A stretch of DNA of 64,000 bases from Protea cynaroides (taxonomy: Eukaryota; Streptophyta; Magnoliopsida; Proteales; Proteaceae): assembly GCA_028583415.1 (NCBI GenBank), contig CM053271.1, positions 88,461,534 to 88,525,533 on the forward strand. Reading direction: 5' to 3'. The stretch's first letter is position 1; every line of letters starts with the position of its first letter. The translations under genes were made by a program, and so were the position numbers. Below the pieces are notes generated by a model. The model saw nothing but the letters and a program-made list of their open reading frames with translations, did not search any database and was not told the origin of the DNA. Shown here one piece after another: positions 43,997-54,275 of the stretch.

Positions 43997-46226
43997 ACTC
44001 ATGTAAGACCCGTATCGAACTAATCGATTTTACCACCTTGTACCAGGTCTACCTATCATGGTCGAGCCACATGGACCAAGTGCGTGAAGGAAATCACAAG
44101 ACCAGGTATGAAATTGACCTAAAAATAGTAAAATAGAGGGTAGGGTCGCATGCCTAAACAAGTAGGATCGACCCCCACCTCAACAGAATCCAACCCATGG
44201 TTTTCAGGTCCTAGGGGTCAAATGACTTGAGACCCTAGGGTCGACGGATTCTGCGACCCTAGCATCGACCCTAGGATGACAGATAGAAATCAGAAATTAG
44301 GAAACTTTCCTAGTTCAAAGGAAACCTTTCCTAAACTCGTTGGGACGGATTTTGGGAGGTTTTCCTCTATAAATAGGACGTCCCTTAGCCTCTTTCACTC
44401 CTTTTGAAACCCTAATTGATAGTGAGAGAAAGAGAAGAGAAGGAGGAGAAGAAGAAGAGAAGGAGAATTTGAGAAGACAACTAAAGAGAAGGAATTCAAA
44501 GAAATCTCTGAATCTTAGCAACCTCTCTGAATCTCAGCAACCCTAAGGTATGAATACATTCTCCATGAACTATGTAAGACCCTAGAATAGTTTATGAAGA
44601 AGTTAGGGTTGGGAGAAACCTAAATCATCTATCCATGGATGAGTTTCAAATGAATCCATGAAAGTAATCATCATAGGCAAAGGAAAGTGTGTAAAATCAT
44701 AGTTATGAGCCATAGAACATTCTTAGAATGGACCTACGAGACTATAGGATCGACCCCATGCTCTCGGAAAGTCTAGGGAGGTTGTGGTCGCACATAGGGT
44801 CGATAGGTAACCGACCCTATGACCGACCCTACACCCTGGGGTCTCAGATACCTGCGACCCATCCTGCGACCCTAGCTTTACAGCAAGCTTAAATTGTTGA
44901 AAATTATTTCTAATTAAAATCTATCAACTTGTTAGGTTTTCCTAGTGATATAAAGGTGATTCTTAAAGCTTAAAAGAGGATCTACACTCAAGAAAAGGTG
45001 AGGGAACAAGACCTAAACTAATTGGCTAATAATAAATTATTTTCGTTTATTGAGTCCAATGCCATGTATGATTCTATGATTATATGATTGTAATGTGCAT
45101 ATCACATGTCATCTACTATTCCTGCTATTACTGTTCATGCATATTTAATTTCGTTTATTTATAACATGATGATGATGGTGATGTTAGGAATAGGCATGTG
45201 AATGTTTATGTGTGGTTAGTGTATTTGATGCGAGTGGGGCATCAGGGGGAGGATGTGATATCGTGGTGTGTCCTGGTCACCAGACTCTAGCTCTATCTCT
45301 ACTCAAGTCTTTTCCACTAACATCGTCGTATCGCCGTTACCTTAGCAGAACTAATACATCGTAGGGCATCGGGGGGGACATGGCATTGTAGTGTGTCCTG
45401 GTCACCAGAACCTAGCTCTATCTCTATGAATGTATTGAGGGATGCTGGGGTAAGGCCTTGGATACATTGTTTGACATTAGGATTGGTTAGCTGCGAGCCC
45501 AGTTTGCAAGCCCTCGCCAATAGGGGCTTACGTGTTGGTTTGGACAGCCGGTACAGCAATGTCGTTTTCATTGAGTGTATACTTGTCCATGATGGGTGCA
45601 TGTGGGACGACAATGCCGATATTCATTGGGCGGCTCCACACACTCGTGTATAGAGGTGAGGCAGCTTCCGAACCTTTCTATAGCACATTGCAAACTTATA
45701 TACCAGACCACAGATATGAATTGAATGCATGCATATGTTTGTTACATTGTTTTGTTTGCTCACTGAGCCGTGATGTGTGCTCACCCTTTTCGAATTCGAA
45801 TATTTTTAGTTGATGATGCAGGTACGACTGTGGAAGATTATATGAGTGCTCCCGCATACGGGCATGTTGCAGCGATGTACGTAGAAGATATAGTGGAGAC
45901 GCATGACTCGTCATGCGAGTGCAACTCATGCGTTTTCGATTAGATTTTTATTTGGATTACTAAGGAAATGTAATTTGATATTTTATTTACTTATGTCTCA
46001 GTCAATGCAAGATAATTGGATATTTTATTTATGATTATCACATTTAGATTCTCAGTTCATTTAATATTAAGACTTTTGCTATTGTGTATTTACTCTGATT
46101 ATGGTTGTGGAGGTGTACGGTTTAAATAAACAGACACAGTCTATTCGAGATCCTGGTTGAACCATTGGTTTATTAATGGTTCATTACACCATTCTGAACA
46201 GTGCGAAATTGGGGTGAGACAACTCA
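43997..46226 (+). mobile_element. Solo LTR S2 with target duplication, nested in the D LTR
   Basis: LTR 44002-46221 (2220 bases), TGTAAGACCC to GGGGTGAGACA, flanked by ACTCA at 43997-44001 and 46222-46226. Cluster 1 44140-44280 and cluster 2 44745-44880 use TAGGGTCG/CGACCCTA; TATA CTATAAATAG 44367-44376 followed by GGACGTCC; Cys-motif frame 45809-45943. No internal region. Confidence 0.95.
45809..45943 (+). CDS. LTR-encoded CxCxxC micro-ORF (S2)
   Basis: VDDAGTTVEDYMSAPAYGHV...THDSSCECNSCVFD then TAG at 45941-45943. Confidence 0.4.
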   Translation, partial: VDDAGTTVEDYMSAPAYGHVAAMYVEDIVETHDSSCECNSCVFD

Positions 46227-46755
46227 AGTCTTGTCCATTAACATCGTCATATCGCCATTAGCTTAGCAGAACTATTACATCGTAGGGCATCAGGGGAGGT
46301 GATCTATGATTGTGTGGTCTCTGACTCTGCCAGGAGGCCTTAGTTCTATTTCTATGGACATATTGAGGGATGCTGGGGTGAGGCCTTGGATACACTATTT
46401 GGCATTAGGATTGGTTAGTTGCAAGCCCAGTTTGTAAGCCTTCGCCAATAGGGGCTTACGTGTTGGTATGGGTAGGGCATCAAGATAAGTGTTAGTTGTG
46501 TTTGATCCGGACACTTTAGCTCTATATCTATTTCATGATGGGTGCATGTGGGATGGAAATGGTATTTGATCCATTGGGTGGATTCACACACTCATGTATA
46601 GAGGTGTGGGGGCCACCAAACCTTTCTATAGCACATTGCAAACTTAAAAATCATATCAAAGTTATGAATTGAATGCATGCATATGTTTGTTGCATTGTTT
46701 TGTTTGCTCATTGAGCCATGATGTGTGCTCATCCTTTTGACGTCAAATATTTTTA

Positions 46756-46875
46756 GTTGATGATGTAGGTCCTACTATTGAAGAATATATGAATGCGTCG
46801 ATGTATGGAGACGTTGCTATGATGGACATAGAAGCTGAAGAAGATGCGCATGATTCATCATGCGAGTGCAATTAA
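46756..46875 (+). pseudogene. LTR CxCxxC micro-ORF (D), truncated by stop
   Basis: VDDVGPTIEEYMNASMYG...AHDSSCECN then TAA where the other copies have Ser, removing the last Cys. Confidence 0.4.
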
Positions 46876-47171
46876 TGTATTTTTGCTTAAATTTAGTTAT
46901 AATTTAAACATTAGATATATAATTGATTATTTATTTTTATGTCTTGTGGTTTGGAGATAATTGGATTAAATATTTATTTATCACTGTTAGACTCTCAGTT
47001 CATTATCTGTAAGACTTTTGCTTATTTATTTATCACCTCTGATTATTAATGTGGAATGTGTGTGTGGTTTGATATGGTAGGTATGACCTATACGAGATCC
47101 TGGTTGAACCGTTGGTTTATTGGCGGTTCATCACACTATTCTGGTTAGACCAGAATTGAGGTGTGACAACT

Positions 47172-47183
47172 TGGTATCAGAGC
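47172..47183 (+). other. Primer-binding site of D (tRNA-Met-i)
   Basis: TGGTATCAGAGC, three bases after the LTR end at 47168. Confidence 0.95.
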
Positions 47184-47341
47184 ATCTTAGGTTTTACCGA
47201 TCGACTTAACAACTTCCACATGAGTCATGAACTGAGTTAGGATAAAAATTAAAAGCTGTAATTAGAATACACCATAAGCACCTGTGTTGTATGAGACATA
47301 AACTAAGAAAGAGAATAATACACATATATAAATGGGAAACC

Positions 47342-47343
<2 letters not shown>

Positions 47344-47379
<36 letters not shown>
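47344..47379. repeat. (TA)n microsatellite
   Basis: About 36 bases of alternating TA between the PBS and the aORF 3' end. Confidence 0.9.
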
Positions 47380-47476
47380 AAATGGGAGTAAGACAAGATA
47401 CATCCGAATCAGAGTACGGTCCACAAATCCAGACAGTTACTCTATAAAATAAATGAGAAAAGAAAATAAATAGCAA

Positions 47477-50060
47477 TCATGGAGCTGGGGGTGCTGGAGG
47501 AGGAGGTGCCTCACGATCTCGGTCATAATCCTCAGCGTATATTCTCGCGAGCCAAGCCACTTGAGTCTAAGTAGCTCGAAGACTAGCTGCCAGATCCACT
47601 ACCCGCTGGTCTGCAGAGTGCTGGTGATGCATGTCGAGCGCAATCAAAAATAAATTACTCTACCTACAATGAATAGTAATGATAAGTAAAGGTCAATCCA
47701 CAGAGACTAGTTAATCAAATTGTCTACTTACCAAGAAAAAGGGGGGTTTTCTTCTGTAATTTAATTGACAACAAAATTAAATAACATAAATTCAATAGAA
47801 AATGACGTCGATTCAAGGAAATTTACTCACGGTTGCAAATTTATTACTGACCTCATATATATATTTATATTACTCTCTATTCAAATATTTAACAAAGGAT
47901 TATCAAAAAACCAGACAATCCTTACCTACCCTAATTTCATTAATTTGAGCCCAACACATAATTTAATTCTTATTAATAAACTAATTGGTATTAAGCAATC
48001 CTCATGAATTTACTGATAGCATTACACTCTCGGAGGGAGTTAAAGATGAACAACAATCTAACAAGCGTTAGATTATTTGATTCATTCTATATTTCCTTTA
48101 AGCAAGTAACAAAAACTTGGATCATAATTGTTCTGCAAAATTGCTATTTTTTCTGAACACCATAACAGTTATGGATTATGGATTCATATTAGCAATAAAC
48201 CACATAACTCAATCAATTAATATGCCTCTTAATAAACTGAATCATGCAACCATTAACTTGAAAGACTAAGAAACACAGATATTTGAATAGAAAAATAATT
48301 AAAATTAAGAACAGAGTCTCACAATTTTACTAACCGGATTGAATTCCCCTTGAATCAACTAAAGAACTTAGCTAGACATGATAGAAAAGAAGGACAAAAG
48401 AAATAAGACTATCTTCTCAATAATTCTTGGATGCTCTATTACGTAGCTTTTACATTGATTAAATAGCCAGAGTAGAAAGATTAAAACTGGTATGTCTATA
48501 ATTGACAACCTTATTACATGAAAATAAAGATTAAACAAAATCTTCTTGCCTAGATTAGATAGAGAATCATTCCATCATTAACCAAATATCTCCTCAAGAT
48601 TTCTGACAATCAATCAAATCCTTCCAATAGTAAACCTTCTATGTGTGGTAATCTTCCTTCTCTGGTTTGAATCCAAATCAGCTTTTCAGATCAGAATTTT
48701 GGATCACGTTTGATTTCTAGAATTCTTTCCACATTAAAAACCTGCATGAAATTCAGAAGGTCATTATTGAAAATATCAATTTTTTTTATTTTAAACATAA
48801 ATTACCAATACTTTCCACCAATGTCTTATATATAAGGAATCATAACAAATGAGTACCATAAGACATATAATATATTAAATAGACTAAACATAAGAGAAAT
48901 AAATATATAAAATTATGAATCCATTAGCTGGGTATCTAGGATCTCTCCTACCCTCCGATCAGTCACGCGCTGAGCCTCCCGAATCTCACGTAACAGCCCC
49001 ATCATGTCATCTGGTAGTGGGCATGAAGGGTCGGCTAAATGAGAAGCCCGGAAGGACCAGCTCCAGTAGAATGCTGTGGTGATGGAGGAGGGATGGCATC
49101 CACATCCATGTACATCCGATCATCATCCTCCTCATCATCACTCTCGTGTGCCTCTACTGCTACCTCTGCTACTGTTACTGCTATCGCCTCTACATCTTCT
49201 ACCACTATCCAAGTGAGAGGACGTCTCATAGCATTCCTCTTATCATCACTGACCTATATCTCTCTCATGCCCATCCTGCTGATGGCCTGCCAATCAAGGT
49301 CAGCTGAGAAGGTTTCCTCAAAGATCCTCTCATATACTAGTTCCACCTATAGACGAGTGGGTAGGGTGGAGATCAACCACCCATAGGGAAAGTTACCTCT
49401 CGAGTCAGGCAACGTAGCTGTGTGCATAGTCCGAAGAATAATATATGGAAGGCAGACTGGCTGCCTAGTACAGACACAGTACAGTAGGTACTAGGTCAGT
49501 TGTGAGACCATCTCGTAGTGTCCACCCTGGGGAATAATATTATACTGGATGATCTTGTAGTAGACCCATGGCTCAAGATGTAGGTTGACTGCCTTCATCT
49601 CCCAGCGGACATCCCGAAGAATCTGGTTATCTATCTCCAAACGCACCTGTGTAGACAAAAACTGTGGCTCCCTAGGTGTACAATAAATCAACTGACCATC
49701 ATTTGAGATACCTATGAGATCAGCCAACTCTTGGCAGTTTAAAGAGATAGGAACCCCTTTCACCCAGCTGGTAATCCAAAGCTCTCTACCCCTGTCAACA
49801 TCTTCTAAGTCACCCTCTACCTGTAAGTGACAGTAGAACTGCTTGACCAAGCCCAGGCGAGTACAAGCCTCATATAGAATCACTGGAAGCCAGCCCATGT
49901 CACCAAACACCCTTTCTACATCAAACAGGGCTAAATGGGCTAAGTTCACACACCAACCCCCTTCCACTTTCTTTCAGTTAAACCAAGGATATCGCACCTC
50001 TGCTTCAACGGACCTGAAGCGACGTGGGTCATGGACTCGAGGAACTTTAGTGCGAACCAT
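47477..50060 (-). pseudogene. Element D antisense accessory ORF with insertion
   Basis: Start MVRTKVPRVHDPRRFRSVEAE at 50060. The frame 49967-49491 reads FGDMGWLPVILYEACTRLGLVKQFYCHLQVEGD, ELWITSWVKGVPISLNCQELADLIGIS and EMKAVNLHLEPWVYYKIIQYNIIPQGGHYE, then QPVCLPYIILRTM, DLDWQAISRMGMRE and an acidic DDEEDDDRMYMDVD stretch. An AT-rich insert (about 47650-48935) splits the coiled-coil repeat, and IYAEDYDRDREAPPPPAPPAP ends at TGA 47477-47479. Few stops besides the insert. Confidence 0.75.
47650..48935. mobile_element. Unidentified AT-rich insertion in the D aORF
   Basis: About 1.29 kb with no counterpart in the aORFs of B or C. Very AT-rich; carries GGTCAATCCACAGAGACTAG near 47690 and no convincing gene. 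I could not fix its ends or a target duplication, so the family is unknown; a non-autonomous element is the likely explanation. Confidence 0.55.
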
Positions 50061-50664
50061 GATAACTATAAGAGAAGAAAATAAGAAAAACAAGTTAGAT
50101 AAATTTGAAAATTTGACAGCATAACGACGTAAAATGGGAAAAAAAACCTCATTTTCACCCAAACATTTGGGCAGGAGGACATACATAGGTTCAAAACCAT
50201 CCTGCAAGGCATATTCAATCAGAAATTTTAACTAGGTAGGTCAAATTTAAAGAAATTTTGACAATTGGGAACCCCCCCCCCAAATTTAGGTCAAAAATAG
50301 GAATTTCAAAATTTTTACCAAACCAACCGATGAAACTCAAATTTTCTTGAAGGCTTTCATCCATTGGGTGGCCAATAGCAAAAGCCCCCAATAAAAATCA
50401 AATTTTTACGGTCAGAAAAATATTAATTTGAAGAAAACCCTATAAATGGAGCAAAACCTAGGTATGGAAGCTTAAAAATGGAGAAAAGTAGAGAACATAC
50501 CTCAAGGAATGGAATAGAGATTGTGGCTCGATGGAAAAATCACCAAGTTCGTACGGTAGACACTGTAGCAACTCAGTGGTGGCGAGTTGAGTTGTGACCG
50601 TAGGAAAGGAAAGGAGAATGAGAGGGAAAAATGTCGAAAACAGGTTTAAAAACCTGATTTTGAA

Positions 50665-50805
50665 TCAACGGTCGCACAATTTGACCAAAATCATCGACCG
50701 TATGATCGACCGTAAGGTCTCGGTAAGTTGCCAGGATTTTGAATGTCGCACCTATGGTCGCACAACAAGCGACCGTAGGCCATCGACCGTATGACTGACT
50801 GTTGT
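50665..50805. promoter_or_regulatory. Internal motif cluster of D, between aORF and gag
   Basis: CGACCGTA occurs four times, with ACGGTCGCAC and TATGGTCGCAC once each: the words of the D LTR, not those of B or C. It is 605 bases from the aORF ATG and 144 from the gag ATG. Confidence 0.6.
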
Positions 50806-50948
50806 CTGCATTTTGATTCTGTCCGAACTTTTGCCTATTAATTTTGTTCTTCTCTTGCTTTCCATTGTGAGACTAACCCAATACTACCATTCTATTTTGT
50901 CTCACATGTGTAGCTTTGCCACCAATAACATACCACCCAAGAGTTTAA

Positions 50949-52020
50949 ATGGTTGGGCGTAGAGTAAGTAGAAGGAGACAGAATGCAAACCCATCTCCAC
51001 CACCTATGGAGATTAATGACAATGAAGGTCAGCAAGGAGAGGAAGAAAATATTAGAGCTATATTAGAGCTCAAAATGCTGCACCTCAGAATGTTCACACC
51101 CAAGCCAATCCAACCAACTTACCTGCACCACCTACGGATTTGGCTGTTGCAGTGATGAACTTGGCATAGCAAATGCAGCATATATAGCAAATGCAAGCCA
51201 ACATGTAAGCTGCTATGGGAATTGCTTTCCCAGTTGCAAACACAACATCTCTACCTGCAAGACAAGCTAGTACTGCACCTGGTGGTAGCAACACTATACC
51301 CCAAGCACCGCAAACACCAGTAGTACAAGGCAGTGTGCAAAACCCTGAAGCACCGCAAGGTGGGTATAACCAAGGTAACCATTAGTACCAGCCACCTATG
51401 TATGGGTTATATGCACAGTATCAGCTTGATCACTCCAGACTGATCGAGCGTTTCTTAAAGTTGAAGCCAAAGGAATTCACGGGCAAGCCATCAGATCCAT
51501 TGTGGCCAGCTCACTAGATCGATGAGATGGAAAGAAACTTTATGATGATGACTATAAATGAAGAAGAAAAAGTATTATTTACCACTTATATGCTGAAAGG
51601 TGATGCACACCATTAGTGAAAATCTACTTGGAGTTATCTAGTGACGAAGCACGCCCAATTAACTTGGGCCATCTATAAAGAAGCATTCTTTGATAAGTAT
51701 TTTCCCAGGAGTTTCAGAGATCAAATGGAAAAGTAGTTTCTGAGTCTGTATCAGGTACAGATGACTGTAGACGCATATGAACAGCGTTATGAAGAGCTAT
51801 TCTTCTTTGCTCCCTCTAGCATGCAGGAGGAAAATACCAAAACCCGAAAGTTTATTATGGGACTTAGGGGAAGTATCCTGAGCATGTATTGGGATTGGAA
51901 AAGAAGATTTATAATGAAGCTATACATATTGCTCGAGTACTAGAATCGAGCCAGAGGGAAAGTTATTTTACTCAGAATAGATAAAGAGGCCCAATGAAAA
52001 CTCATACAACGGAGGGAACT
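50949..52020 (+). pseudogene. gag: Element D gag, C-terminally deleted
   Basis: MVGRRVSRRRQNANPSPPPMEIN start, Gln/Met-rich segment, LDHSRLIERFLKLKPKEFTGKPSDP (51425-51500), EEEKVLFTTYMLKGDAHH with Trp codons turned into TAG and TGA, FFDKYFPRSFRDQMEK, then YEQRYEELFFFAPSSMQEENTKTRKFIMGLRGSI and SYNGGN-like sequence at the break. Zinc knuckle and pol are missing. Confidence 0.8.
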
Positions 52021-52060
52021 TGTGAGACCTACATGTAAATTTTGGGGAAAAAATTTCTTT

Positions 52061-52075
52061 TAAGGGTGGGGGAGT
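52061..52075 (+). other. Polypurine tract of E
   Basis: TAAGGGTGGGGGAGT next to the LTR. A mock LTR start TGTGAGACCT lies 55 bases upstream (52021-52030), the same duplicated layout as in element A. Confidence 0.75.
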
Positions 52076-54239
52076 TGTAAGACCCGCACTCCATGAACCC
52101 GATCTAAACCTCTACTTCATGTCGTAACAGATCTTCCAATCATCACCAGGCCAGATGGGATGAGCGGATGACAACCAGGTACGAAAACGAACCTAAAGAT
52201 GTAATAGTTTTCATACCGGTCTTATGGTACCGGTCTATATACCGGTCGACTGGTATATCTGCAGGCTGACTAGTTAGATCTGGAAACGGATCTTTATGGG
52301 TTCCGCTTGCCAAATCTCGAGCCTAGGGACTTTCCTAACATAAGGAAACTTCTTAAACCCCAACCTAGTCTATTTAAGGACCTTTAAACCTCCTTAAACC
52401 TCTTTGATTGTTTCTCACAAACTCTAGAGAGGAGAAAGAGATCGTAAGAGGAGAAAGAGCTAAGAAAGGTGGAAGAGGAGCCGCAGTTGGATGAAGAACA
52501 CCATAGTTGTGAATCAACGGTAAGTGCTTGAACTTTTCTCTAAGTTAAGCATTATAGATGACTGATCATGACTGATCAATACCATGCAAGGCTAGGTATT
52601 GATCTAAAACCCTTATTTTTCCGTTAAACCCTAATTGTTCGTTAAACCCTGGATTCAAATTTTAGGCGATGAATCATAGGAACTAGGACTTAAATGGAAC
52701 ATGAAACAACCTTAACTCGTTGCTCAAGCCTAGAATGCATAGGAGAAACCCTAGAACCAATAATGGGTAATCGATGGAAGGCGAACACCAAGTTGGTGGT
52801 ATTCCGGAGGCATACCGGTCGACTATACCGGTTACACTATGTGCGACCGGTATTGCGACTGGTACCTCTCGGGAGCTGGTCTATGGGGGACTGGTCGACC
52901 ATACTGGTCCCACCTTTCCCCATAATGCTGTGATCGGTACCTGTGACCGATATGCACTGTGAGGGTATTTTCAATCCCAATTGGTTTTTGACCAACGTAA
53001 ACCCTAAGAAACTAATTTTAATTCAACCCTAACATCGTATAAGACCTTGTGATAGCAAGTTTGGATGCTGTGACATGGACCAAGCTAGCAATCAAGCGTC
53101 AGGTAAGGGAATCAGACCTAAACCATAATAACTTAATAACAGTAAAACGTTGTTAGTAATTATGATTCTATGGAATGGTGTTTGTGCATACTCGCATGTC
53201 ATCCTTACTTTCAGTTATTATATTGTTTATGCATACTCGCTATGCTAGGAAGTGATTGGTAGGCATGTGATTGTTTTCGTTGGTGTATGGAATGGGAAGG
53301 GCCTGGGGTCTTGGATCATTCCTCACACTAGCACCTTTTCGTATCGCTTCTGTCTTAGCATGCTTGGTACGGGTAGGGTACCAGGGGGAGGAAGTGGCAT
53401 TTGTCTCCGCGCCACTAAACTCGAGCCCTATCTCTATGCCGTAGGGAGCCGTCTTGGAATAGGGCCTCTTGTGATGACATATAGGTTGGTTGTGGCGAGC
53501 CCGTTTTAGCCCTCGCCAATAGGGGCTTACGTGTTGGTATGGGTAGGGCATCAGGGGAAGTGTTTGCGGTGTGTGATCCGAACACTTTAGCTCTATCTCT
53601 ATTCCATGGTGGGTGCATGTGGGACAACAGTGGTGTTTGATCCATTGGGCAAATTCACACACTCGTGTATAGAGGTGTGGTGGCCGCCAATCCTTTCTAT
53701 AGCACATTGCAAACTTAAACCCAGACCATAATGTGAATGTTACTCATGCATGTTGTGTGTTGCATTGTCTGATTTTCTTACTGAGCTAAGTTGTGAGCTC
53801 ACCCTTGTGTACACACTATTTTTAGATGTTGATGCAGGTTACACTGTGGAGGACTATGTGGATGCTCCAGTGTATGGAAGTGTTGCTGCCTTGGAAGTGC
53901 AAGTAGGGGAGGATGAGCATGACGCTTCATACGAGTGCCCTTTCTACGTGTACCTCTAAGATGGTTTTATTTTATTTTATTTTATTTCAGTTGGATTCAT
54001 AAATGGTGTAAAGATATTTTATTTACGTTTTGATGTGGAGAATAATTGGTTACTATACTTACAATGTAGAACTTAGTTCATTTAATTTAAGACTTCCGTT
54101 GTATTTAATTGTATTCTGATTATGATTATGTGCAATGATTTGTATAAGTGGATACGATCTTATCGAGATCCTAGTGTGAACCGTTGGTTCAGTGGCGGTT
54201 CACTCACACTTCTGGTTCGATCAGAATTGGGGTGTAACA
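52076..54239 (+). mobile_element. LTR E, 3' LTR of a further chromovirus subfamily
   Basis: TGTAAGACCC to GGGGTGTAACA, 2164 bases. Cluster 1 52205-52275 and cluster 2 52795-52965 both use TACCGGTCG/CGACCGGTA; TATA-like CTATTTAAGG 52370-52379; Cys-motif frame 53825-53959. It differs from the D LTR in words and sequence and resembles A (duplicated PPT). GGAGT before and GAACT after do not form a duplication. 54240-54275 is a 36-base spacer I cannot assign. Confidence 0.85.
53825..53959 (+). CDS. LTR-encoded micro-ORF (E), Cys motif degenerate
   Basis: DVDAGYTVEDYVDAPVYGSV...EHDASYECPFYVYL: open, after TTTTTAG, but two of the three Cys of the motif are Tyr. Confidence 0.35.
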   Translation, partial: DVDAGYTVEDYVDAPVYGSVAALEVQVGEDEHDASYECPFYVYL

Positions 54240-54275
54240 GAACTCGAAGACATTTAAACCCTTCTATACTCAAGG

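Larger units (their letters stand above)
39761..47168 (+). mobile_element. Element D 5' LTR, split by S1 and S2
   Basis: Three pieces: 39761-41086, 43420-44001 and 46222-47168. Starts TGTAAGACCTGC, ends GAGGTGTGACA next to a PBS. Cluster 1 about 39900-40030 (TATGGTCG, CGACCATA, CGACCGTGG), TATA CTATATAAAGG 40124-40134, gap 40282-40791, cluster 2 41030-41086 plus 43420-43535 (TACGGTCG, CGACCGTAGG), Cys-motif frame 46756-46875. Confidence 0.85.
39761..52020 (+). mobile_element. Element D, Tekay-type chromovirus, 3' half missing
   Basis: 5' LTR 39761-47168 (with two nested solo LTRs and an N gap), PBS 47172-47183, antisense aORF 50060-47477, motif cluster 50665-50805, gag 50949-52020. Everything from the zinc knuckle through integrase is absent and the sequence continues at 52021 as the PPT region of a different subfamily (E). 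The motif word ACGGTCG is shared by the LTR and internal region of D but not by E. Confidence 0.8.

Noticed and set aside
47765..48007. 80-residue frame in the AT-rich insert
   Set aside because: Asn/Ile-rich, no homologue recognised, as expected by chance in AT-rich DNA.
52076..54239. Solo LTR interpretation of E
   Set aside because: Flanks GGAGT and GAACT do not match and a proper PPT precedes it, so it is a 3' LTR with internal remnant.
39761..54239. D and E as the two ends of one intact element
   Set aside because: Their LTRs differ in motif words and sequence, and ATGGG before D is not repeated after E.
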